NCBI GenBank assembly: GCA_964402505.1
Contig: CAYOCP010000007.1
Coordinates: 62,001 to 126,000 of the forward strand
DNA length: 64,000 nt
Direction of reading: 5' to 3'
DNA from: SLRI01 sp964402505
GTDB lineage: Bacteria; Pseudomonadota; Alphaproteobacteria; Geminicoccales; Geminicoccaceae
In this document: one piece after another, positions 55,406 through 64,000 of the stretch
How the letters are laid out: the number at the start of each line of letters is the position of its first letter
Position numbering within the stretch: the stretch's first letter is position 1
Notes under the pieces: model-generated
Told to the model about the DNA's origin: nothing
Databases searched by the model: none
Seen by the model: only the letters and a program-made list of their open reading frames with translations
Translations under genes and position numbers: made by a program

Positions 55406-55538
55406 CTCGCGTGAGTCGAAAGTCTCTAGGCATGGAGTTCGACCGCAGGTAGTATCCGGGCCGGTTCGCCATCGTCCTGGTCGAAACCGTGCGACATTGC
55501 CGCCGCATGGCCGGCCGCGAAGCCTGGAGACATCGCCT

Positions 55539-56729
55539 GTGGCTCAGAACGCCGTGTCGCGTTTCGGCAATCATTGCATCATCGGCCTCGCCGCCCTTCT
55601 GGCTTCCTCGGCGGCGGGAAATGCCGCCCCTGCCATCGACGATCTGCTCAGCGAGCCGACGCCTTTGGTGCTCAAGGACGGCCGAATCGCCGAGGTCAGC
55701 GTCCATACCATCCCCTTCGCCACGGGCGCCGGCGAGCTGGATGCCGAAGGTGCCGCGGCGCTCGAGGCACTCCTGCGGCCGCTCGCCACGGATTGCTTCC
55801 TCACCGCCCAGGCGATCGGCCATGTCGAGCCCGGGCTCACGCGCGACGGCGACACGTTGGACGCGCATCGCCTGGCGCGGGCGCGGGCCGATCACGTGCA
55901 GGCGGCCCTCGCCAGCCGCGGCATGCCTCTGGCCGCCGTGGCGAGCGTCTGGGATTGGCAGTTCCTGGTCAAGCAGTCGCGCGTCACGCTCTGGGTCTTC
56001 AGCCTGAATGTCGGTGACGATTGCGAGGGCGAGCCCCTGCCCGGTGCCACGACCGTCGCCGCGGCGGCGCGCCCGGCGGTGGCGTCCCCGCCGCCGGCGC
56101 CGGTCGTGCCGCCGGCACCGGTGGCGAGCCCGCCGCCGGCCGCGGTGAAACCGGTCCCGACACCTGCCGAAACCGCGACCGCCGCCCCGCGCGAGCTGAC
56201 CGCCGCCGAGCCGGCACGCGAGCCGGTCGTGCCGCCGGCGCCCGTCACCGCACCGCCGGCGCCCGTCGTCGCCGAGGTGGAGCAGCCCGAGCCGGTCGAG
56301 GCTCCGAAACCCGGGCCGGTGATCCTCACCGCCGAGCCGGAGCCCGAGCCGATCGAGGCCGTGGAGGCTCCGCTCGCCGAGCCGGATACGCCGAGCGAGG
56401 CGCTGCCCGGCCCCGCCATCGTCTTTGCCGTCAACAGCAGCTATTTCTCCGGCACCGCGAGCCGTGAGCTTCGCGCCTTCGTCGACCGCTTGCCGGCCGA
56501 TGCCGAGGTCGAGATCGAGCTCGCCGCCGCGGTCGGCACCGGTGACGTGCGTGACGCCGATGCCGGCGAGGCCAGGCGCTACAACGCATGGATGGCCGAG
56601 CGGCGTCTGCAGCGCGTCGCGGAATGGCTTCAGAGCCATGCCGGCGCGCGCCAGTTGAAGCTGAACGAGCGCTATGTCGAGAACGATCCGTCGCGCGAGG
56701 TGCGGCTTTTGGCGCGCGTCCTTCCCTGA
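55539..56729 (+). CDS. Periplasmic protein with two OmpA-like halves joined by a Pro/Ala-rich linker
   Basis: A 396-residue protein of unknown function. The GTG at 55539 is the best start because GGAGA precedes it by eight bases and it yields a signal peptide (FGNHCIIGLAALLASSAAGNA). Residues about 45-160 have an OmpA-C-like pattern (FATGAGELDAEGAAALEALL, IGHVEP, HRLARARADHVQAALASRG). A long Pro/Ala/Val/Glu linker (about 165-290) follows, and residues about 295-396 form a second, more diverged OmpA-like unit (FSGTASRELRAFVDRLPADA, MAERRLQRVAEWLQ). Peptidoglycan binding is possible, but the key Asp/Arg of true OmpA domains are not clearly conserved. It stands alone. Confidence 0.75.
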   Translation: MAQNAVSRFGNHCIIGLAALLASSAAGNAAPAIDDLLSEPTPLVLKDGRIAEVSVHTIPFATGAGELDAEGAAALEALLRPLATDCFLTAQAIGHVEPGLTRDGDTLDAHRLARARADHVQAALASRGMPLAAVASVWDWQFLVKQSRVTLWVFSLNVGDDCEGEPLPGATTVAAAARPAVASPPPAPVVPPAPVASPPPAAVKPVPTPAETATAAPRELTAAEPAREPVVPPAPVTAPPAPVVAEVEQPEPVEAPKPGPVILTAEPEPEPIEAVEAPLAEPDTPSEALPGPAIVFAVNSSYFSGTASRELRAFVDRLPADAEVEIELAAAVGTGDVRDADAGEARRYNAWMAERRLQRVAEWLQSHAGARQLKLNERYVENDPSREVRLLARVLP

Positions 56730-56818
56730 CGGCCGCGCCCTCGGCTGGTCCCGGGCGCCCGCGCCCTCTATGCTCGCCCGGTCCGCCGCCGGAATGGCGG
56801 CACTGATCGGGGAAAGCC

Positions 56819-57727
56819 ATGACGCTCGCCATCGGCATCGATCTCGGCGGCACCAAGATCGAGATCGTCGCCCTCGACGGCGCCGGTAATGAAGTGGTCC
56901 GCCGTCGCCAGCCGACCCCGCGCGGCGATTACGAGGCCACCCTGGACTGCATGGCGGGAATGGTCCGGGCCGTCGAGACGGAGCTCGGCACGCGCGGCAC
57001 CGTGGGTGTCGGCCATCCGGGCGCCATCTCGCCGGCCACCGGGCTCATCAAGAATGCCAATTCCACCTGGCTGAACGGCCGACCCCTCGACCGTGACCTC
57101 GCGGCCCGGCTCGAGCGCGAGGTCGCGTTCGCCAACGATGCCAACTGCCTCGCCCTCTCCGAAGCCACGGACGGCGCCGGTGCCGGCGCCTTCACCGTCT
57201 TCGCCGTCATTCTCGGCACCGGCGTCGGCGGCGGCGTCGTCGTCGGCGGCAAGGTGCTGCAGGGCCCCAATGCCATCGCCGGCGAATGGGGCCACAACCC
57301 GCTGCCCTGGCCCCGGGACGAGGAGCGGCCGGGACCGCCCTGCTATTGCGGCCTGCACGGCTGCATCGAGACCTGGCTCTCGGGTCCCGGCATGACCGGG
57401 GACCATGCCCGGATCACCGGCAGGTCGATACCCGGACCCGAGATCGTGGCCGCGGCCGAGGCCGGCGAGGTCGAGGCCAGGGCCGCCCTCGACCGGCATG
57501 CCGACCGGCTGGCCCGCGGCCTCGCTCACGTCATCAACATTCTCGACCCCGAGGTCATCGTTCTCGGCGGGGGTGTCTCGAACATCAAGCGGCTCTATGC
57601 CGACGTGCCCCGGCGCCTCTCGGCCTACGTCTTCACCGACCGCGTCGACACCAAGCTCCTGCCGCCCCTGCACGGCGACAGCTCGGGGGTGCGCGGTGCC
57701 GCCTGGCTCGGCCGCGACCTCGCCTGA
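56819..57727 (+). CDS. ROK-family sugar kinase
   Basis: A 302-residue kinase with ATP-binding IGIDLGGTKIEI (5-16), GHPGAISPATGLIKNANSTW, catalytic Asp in FANDANCLALSEA, GTGVGGGVVVGG, and the ROK zinc-binding motif in CYCGLHGCIETWLSGPG. The sequence GEWGHNPLPWPRDEERPGPP is typical of fructokinase (Mak) or N-acetylglucosamine kinase (NagK) types. A substrate cannot be decided; there is no sugar operon next to it. It ends eight bases from the stop of convergent eipB. Confidence 0.92.
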   Translation: MTLAIGIDLGGTKIEIVALDGAGNEVVRRRQPTPRGDYEATLDCMAGMVRAVETELGTRGTVGVGHPGAISPATGLIKNANSTWLNGRPLDRDLAARLEREVAFANDANCLALSEATDGAGAGAFTVFAVILGTGVGGGVVVGGKVLQGPNAIAGEWGHNPLPWPRDEERPGPPCYCGLHGCIETWLSGPGMTGDHARITGRSIPGPEIVAAAEAGEVEARAALDRHADRLARGLAHVINILDPEVIVLGGGVSNIKRLYADVPRRLSAYVFTDRVDTKLLPPLHGDSSGVRGAAWLGRDLA

Positions 57728-57735
57728 CCCCTTGC

Positions 57736-58551
57736 TCAGTCGCAGACCGGGGCGGGAAACGTCTCGAGCTGCTCCATCTCCGCCTTCAGGGCGAAATCGC
57801 CGTAATCGAGCATCAGATCGTGCAGCACGCCGCGCTCGGTCAGATCGAACATGATCTCGAAGCTCGGCAGGTCGTCGACGCCGGTCGCGGTGTGGTAGGC
57901 GAGGCTCACCGGCCAGACCCGCTCCGCTCCCTCGGGGCCGGCCTCGTCCGGCCATGGCCGCTCCGCCACCTCGGATCGGCCGATCACCGCCGTCACCCGG
58001 CTCAGACCCTCCAGCCCCGAGCCGTCGAAGAGATCGTGGCTGACCACCACCTCGCCGCGCTCCGCACTCTCGATCAACCGGCGCATGTGCTCCGTCGGGA
58101 AGAGCGTGCCGCGCGGCAGGTCGACGGACTCCTCCGCCGGGGCCACGAACGTCGCGCGGCCGGCGCCACCCACCGCTTCCAGCGCCGCCTCGCCGCGATA
58201 GTCCTCGACCGGATGGCCGTCGTCGAACGACCGCACGTTGAACCGCAGCCGCGTGCTGTCGGGCGATTCCCAGCTCGAGAAGTGCACGTCGTAGACGAAG
58301 CCGGGGCCGTCGCCGACATTGGCGACGAAGCCGATGCGCTGATTGCTGATCGAGCCCTCGCAGGATGCCCGCCATTCCAGGACGAGACCGCCATCGACCG
58401 AGGTGACGCCGATCGATCGCTCGGCATCGACGAGGCTCAGCCGGTAGGCGGCGCGATGCGACAGGAGATCCACCTTCGCACTCGAGGATGCCGCACCGAG
58501 CATGACGGCGGCGCCGAGCGCGAGGCAGGTGAGGCGGTCGAGCATGGTCAT
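57736..58551 (-). CDS. eipB: EipB-like (DUF1849) periplasmic envelope-integrity protein
   Basis: A 271-residue secreted protein with signal peptide (LTCLALGAAVMLGAASSSA) and a beta-spiral DUF1849 body: VDLLSHRAAYRLSL at the mature N terminus, WRASCEGSISNQRIGFVANV, FDGSGLEGLSRVTAVIG. The two conserved cysteines that form a disulfide in Brucella EipB are present at C64 and C270, almost at the two ends of the mature chain. EipB supports cell-envelope integrity. The naming is by family, not by demonstrated function. Confidence 0.85.
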   Translation of the reverse strand: MTMLDRLTCLALGAAVMLGAASSSAKVDLLSHRAAYRLSLVDAERSIGVTSVDGGLVLEWRASCEGSISNQRIGFVANVGDGPGFVYDVHFSSWESPDSTRLRFNVRSFDDGHPVEDYRGEAALEAVGGAGRATFVAPAEESVDLPRGTLFPTEHMRRLIESAERGEVVVSHDLFDGSGLEGLSRVTAVIGRSEVAERPWPDEAGPEGAERVWPVSLAYHTATGVDDLPSFEIMFDLTERGVLHDLMLDYGDFALKAEMEQLETFPAPVCD

Positions 58552-58969
58552 CGGCGTTCCCGTTCTCGCTTGTTGGCGGCGCGCGGCCCCGGGCTAGCGG
58601 GGTCGCCGCCATCACGCCCCGGCATATAGCGCTGCCGAACCGGCGTTCCGAGCCCTTGGCTTAATGCTTCATTAGCACAGATGCCGACTCCGGTCCCTGG
58701 AGGCGCGCGCAGGCGGCATACCCAGCGACAGCGATAATGCTAACGCCAAGGGCCGATTCGATTAAGCATGACTATTGACCCTTTCGGTATCACGGAGCGA
58801 TTTCTCGCCCTTCTGCGCCCGTTACTGAATGGGTGAGGCACCGTCATTGTCCCCGTCGACGGCCCGTCGCCGGGCCGGTGCGCGACAGCCGGACACCTTC
58901 CGGTCCAGGCATTCCGGGCGTATAACCCGAGCCGATCTGGTCGGTTGAGCAACGAATTGGGAGAAGGCC
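58552..58969. other. Divergent eipB-acnA intergenic region
   Basis: About 418 bases with AT-richer patches and no gene I can support. It contains a 9-bp inverted repeat GCCCTTGGC (58652-58660) and GCCAAGGGC (58745-58753) 84 bases apart, each next to a TTAA or TAAC tract, a looser palindrome around 58659-58676 (GCTTAATG...CATTAGC), and a TTGACC (58775-58780) that could be a -35 element. These may be operators for eipB and acnA. No tRNA fold was found. Confidence 0.4.
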
Positions 58970-61681
<2,712 letters not shown>

Positions 61682-61694
61682 GGAAAAGGAAGAT

Positions 61695-61717
61695 CCGGGG
61701 GAGCTCGGTTCCCCCGG
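61695..61717 (+). terminator. Stem-loop after acnA (possible terminator)
   Basis: CCGGGGG (61695-61701) and CCCCCGG (61711-61717) form a 7-bp stem with a nine-base loop 14 bases beyond the acnA stop. There is no T-run, so termination efficiency is uncertain; it may instead protect the acnA mRNA. It separates acnA from the HipA-like gene. Confidence 0.4.
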
Positions 61718-61733
61718 GCCCCCTCGTTATCTC

Positions 61734-62681
61734 ATGAGAAGGCCCGGCCAACCCGTGGGCGTCCCGGTTGGCGTGGGCGCATGGCCCAGGCACGAGGATT
61801 TCCCTGTCTTCCCGATCGGCTCCAAGCCGAAGCGCATGCTCAAATGCCCCGACGATGCGCAGGAGCCTTTTCTCATTCCGGGCCACGCCTACCTCTTCAA
61901 GACGGCCGTGGGCTGGCAGGCTCAGCAGATATGGTCGGAGGTCATCGCCTACCGACTGGCTGCGCTGATCAGGCTTGATGTTCCCCCTTGCTTCATCGCC
62001 GTCGACGAGCAATCGGGCGAGACCGGTGCCCTCATCGAATTCTTCTATGGTGGCCCCGACGAGGCGGAGCCGGTCCGGTTCGTTCACGCGGCCGAGTTCA
62101 TGACGCGGCTTCTTGCCGATAAGAAGCGAGGGCGGCCGCATGCCGTGCAAACGAATCTCCTGTTGTGCCGTCTTCTGCGCGTGGCGAGCCCGATCGAGTG
62201 GTGGGGCCGTGCGCTCGCATTCGACACGCTCATCGGCAACACCGATAGGCATCCCGAAAACTGGGGAATCCTGCTTCGAGGCGGGGCAGCCGGTCAGCCA
62301 CGAATTTGGAGCTTGGCGCCGGCCTTCGATAATGGCGCCAGCCTGGGCTACGAGTTGCCCGACGCAAAGCTGGGGCCGCTGCTGAAGCGAGACGGGCTGG
62401 ACGCCTATCTGCGACGAGGAACCCATCACTGTGGCTGGGACAGAGCCAATGACCGACGGGAACGCCATATCGAGCTTTGCCGACGCTACTTGGATACATA
62501 CCCGGAGGCTGGTGCGGCTATGAAAAGCGTGGTTGACTTTGATATGCTCGAGGTGCGCAAGATTGTCGGGGAGTGCGCGCGTTATCGTGTGGGCATTCCT
62601 TTCGGCATGGAACGCGCCAATTTCGTCGTGGAGCTGATTGCGGCCCGAAGGGCGTTGCTGCGAGCAGCTTTCGGGGATTGA
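61734..62681 (+). CDS. Short HipA-like kinase lacking the N-terminal subdomain
   Basis: A 315-residue protein with the HipA C-terminal kinase core. ATP-binding Lys is K56 (HAYLFKTA), followed by a helix with E69 (WSEVIAYRLAALIRLDVPPC), as in HipA. The catalytic loop is AFDTLIGNTDRHPENWGILL (N169, D171, H173, N176), and the DFG-like metal site is SLAPAFDNGASLGYEL (D199). HipA kinases are usually about 440 residues with an N-terminal subdomain, absent here, and are preceded by a HipB antitoxin gene; none is present. The start is uncertain, with no clear ribosome-binding site. Codon use and GC content (33 of 60 bases G or C at 62521-62580) differ from the neighbours, suggesting transfer. The next gene begins one base after its stop. 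The target is unknown. Confidence 0.85.
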   Translation: MRRPGQPVGVPVGVGAWPRHEDFPVFPIGSKPKRMLKCPDDAQEPFLIPGHAYLFKTAVGWQAQQIWSEVIAYRLAALIRLDVPPCFIAVDEQSGETGALIEFFYGGPDEAEPVRFVHAAEFMTRLLADKKRGRPHAVQTNLLLCRLLRVASPIEWWGRALAFDTLIGNTDRHPENWGILLRGGAAGQPRIWSLAPAFDNGASLGYELPDAKLGPLLKRDGLDAYLRRGTHHCGWDRANDRRERHIELCRRYLDTYPEAGAAMKSVVDFDMLEVRKIVGECARYRVGIPFGMERANFVVELIAARRALLRAAFGD

Positions 62682-62682
62682 G

Positions 62683-63438
62683 ATGGCGAATATGATCGAG
62701 AGGCTGGTGGAGCCGCGCAAGCTGTTGCTCGCGTGGCAGGCGCCCGACTCGCGTGACAGCGATCGATTCCGGTGGGTGGTGGCCGTCATCGAGGCGAACG
62801 GCGAGAATTGCACGTTGCGCTACCTGCGGGACGGCGCCGAGTTCCGGACGCTCAATCAGGAGCGAGAATTCGCCGAGCTTCGTTCCTTGGGCTATGAAGG
62901 CTATCCGGCCTTCAGTCTTACTCGCCCCGTGCATGACGAAGGCGTGGTGCACACCTTCATGCGTCGTCTACCACCACGCAGCCGCTCCGATTTTCCGGAG
63001 TACGAGCACCAGTTCCGCTTGTCACCCGAGCTCGAGCTCAGTGATTTCGCGTTGCTCGGACAAACCGGGGCAATGCTGCCGAGCGACGGCTTCTCCGTCG
63101 TCGATCCATTGGCCCCGGAAGCGAGCCATTGCGATCTGATGCTCGAGATCGCGGGCTATCGCTATCATGTCCCGGAAGGCAATGCCGGCATCAGTATCGG
63201 CATGCCGGTGGCGCTGCAGCCTGAGCCGGAAAACGAGCACGATCCGTCAGCGGTGAGGGTGGTCGTCGGTGAGCGGAAGCTCGGCTACATCAATCGCCTG
63301 CAGGCGCCGACCTTTCGCCGCTGGCTCGAAAGTCGACAGGTGACCGGCGTCATCGAGCGCCTGAACGGCAAGGCCGGGCACCCGCGCGCCTTCATATTCA
63401 TCCGCGTTCGACCTTTGGCGCTTGAGGTCGCGGCATGA
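62683..63438 (+). CDS. HIRAN-domain protein with HipA N-subdomain-like region
   Basis: A 251-residue protein. The C-terminal third (about 155-245) is a HIRAN domain: an entry Y-R-Y-H-V-P, then ISIGMPVALQPEPENEHDPS with the hallmark N-x-H-D-x-x-A-V, then ERKLGYINRLQAPTFRRWLE. HIRAN domains in eukaryotic HLTF bind 3' single-stranded DNA ends. The N-terminal part (KLLLAWQ..., HTFMRRLPPRSR, LELSDFALLGQTGAMLPSDG) resembles the HipA N-terminal subdomain or HipS, the piece missing from the kinase just upstream; this is pattern recognition, not a computed alignment. TGAGATG links the two genes, so they are translationally coupled. Lower GC than the surroundings. Confidence 0.85.
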   Translation: MANMIERLVEPRKLLLAWQAPDSRDSDRFRWVVAVIEANGENCTLRYLRDGAEFRTLNQEREFAELRSLGYEGYPAFSLTRPVHDEGVVHTFMRRLPPRSRSDFPEYEHQFRLSPELELSDFALLGQTGAMLPSDGFSVVDPLAPEASHCDLMLEIAGYRYHVPEGNAGISIGMPVALQPEPENEHDPSAVRVVVGERKLGYINRLQAPTFRRWLESRQVTGVIERLNGKAGHPRAFIFIRVRPLALEVAA

Positions 63439-63492
63439 AGGATATGAACTTGGCCTGACTTGCCGCTCCTGACGAGCTGTAACGGACCCCGC

Positions 63493-63687
63493 CTAGTCGC
63501 CGGCGCGATCCGCCTGGTCGTAGATGAAGCCGCCGGCGCCGCCGACCACCGCACCCGCCGCGGCGCCGACCGCGGCACCGGTGGCCGAGCGCTGGCCGGT
63601 CGTCTGCCGCTCGAACGGGCTGGCCTGGGCGCTTGCCGCCATTGCGAGGAACGCCACCCCGGCCAGCATCGTCAGTCGCTGACGCAC
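63493..63687 (-). CDS. Small glycine-zipper secreted protein
   Basis: A 64-residue protein: signal peptide (MRQRLTMLAGVAFLAMAASA...QA) and a mature part of about 43 residues with a glycine-zipper stretch TGAAVGAAAGAVVGGAGGF followed by IYDQADRAGD. The GTG at 63687 is chosen because GGGGGGAG precedes it and it supplies the basic n-region; the ATG at 63669 would remove it. Similar small YMGG-like proteins are envelope components of unknown role. There is no lipobox Cys. It is convergent with the HIRAN gene. Confidence 0.75.
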   Translation of the reverse strand: MRQRLTMLAGVAFLAMAASAQASPFERQTTGQRSATGAAVGAAAGAVVGGAGGFIYDQADRAGD

Positions 63688-63852
63688 TTTTTTTCTCCCC
63701 CCCGCGAGCACCTCTTCCGGAGCCCGCCACGGGCGGATTGTATGCGCGGAAAATACGGGTCTCACAATCCTGCTCGTCATGGGCAGCCGATTGCGCGCTG
63801 CCGGCCATTCGGCCAAAGGTGGCAGCGGCGCGTTTTCTTTGGAGGACGACGG

Positions 63853-64000
63853 GTGACGACGGGCGAGGCGGCACCGATCACGGCTGGCGGCAGCGGCACG
63901 GGTGCCGACGCTGCCCGGGGCAAGCCGCTCGGGATCGCCCGCGCCGGCCCGGTCGACGCCCGCGCCATCGCCCGGCTGATCGAGCCCGCCTTCGCCCGCT
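63853..64000 (+). CDS. Probable GNAT-family N-acetyltransferase (N-terminal part only)
   Basis: The frame opens with GTG at 63853, seven bases after a good GGAGG, and runs off the window end after 49 codons. The visible sequence has a Gly/Ala/Thr-rich start, then IARAGPVDARAIARLIEPAF, which matches the first strand and helix of GNAT acetyltransferases. The acetyl-CoA-binding motif is beyond the window, so the call is tentative. Confidence 0.5.
   Translation, partial: MTTGEAAPITAGGSGTGADAARGKPLGIARAGPVDARAIARLIEPAFAR

Noticed and set aside
58921..58969. tRNA-like string GGTCGGTTGAGC before acnA
   Set aside because: No T-loop, anticodon stem or acceptor stem could be paired.

Overview
The window is GC-rich, gene-dense bacterial chromosome and reads as an alphaproteobacterium. 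Pointers are an Irr-type Fur protein, a MucR/Ros zinc-finger regulator, an EipB (DUF1849) envelope protein, a TIGR02186/Alph_Pro_TM protein, a system I cytochrome c maturation cluster, RpoH, and the gene orders rimP-nusA-ylxR-infB-rbfA-truB-rpsO-pnp and miaB-phoH-ybeY-corC-lnt-metK-trmB. A Rhodospirillales/Geminicoccales-like lineage is my guess; the order cannot be fixed from this window. I saw no rRNA or tRNA gene, insertion sequence or CRISPR array.

Layout. 1-12.5 kb: tail of a sugar-type ABC ATPase, ychF, infA, a cold-shock gene, a Pcm-like methyltransferase with a signal peptide, a sulfur-linked set (YeeE/YedE transporter, TIGR02186 protein, universal stress protein), an M23 peptidase, a ugpBAEC glycerol-3-phosphate importer and irr. 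12.5-14 kb: a nitronate monooxygenase-like flavoprotein with a C-terminal cysteine cluster. 14-23.6 kb: the transcription/translation operon rimP to pnp. 23.7-31.4 kb: miaB to trmB. 31.5-39.7 kb: mucR, a TusA-like protein, then glnD-murJ-trpS-nfu-tsaB-rimI. 39.9-45 kb: ccmDEFGHI. 45-52 kb: rpoH-uvrC-moaD-moaE, and methionine salvage genes mtnA and mtnK separated by a GH19 lysozyme-like gene. 52-58.5 kb: envelope and small-molecule genes (TPR-SPOR protein, GNAT, THI5-like binding protein, rpmG, a double OmpA-like protein, a ROK kinase, EipB). 59-61.7 kb: acnA.

Most of the window is core genome in tight, often overlapping operons (ATGA or TGATG junctions). Long antisense open frames occur opposite most genes, a normal effect of high GC, and are not annotated. 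Intrinsic terminators are visible after csp, trmB, mucR and rpmG. Several hairpins sit at regulatory positions: before pnp, between ugpB and ugpA, and across the miaB start codon.

The stretch that differs most from its surroundings is 61734-63438, a two-gene cassette between acnA and a glycine-zipper gene with visibly lower GC and different codon choice. It encodes a short HipA-like kinase lacking the usual N-terminal subdomain. One base after its stop codon comes a protein whose N-terminal half resembles that missing HipA/HipS-type subdomain and whose C-terminal third is a HIRAN domain. This split HipA-HIRAN pair is the best candidate here for a poorly described system.
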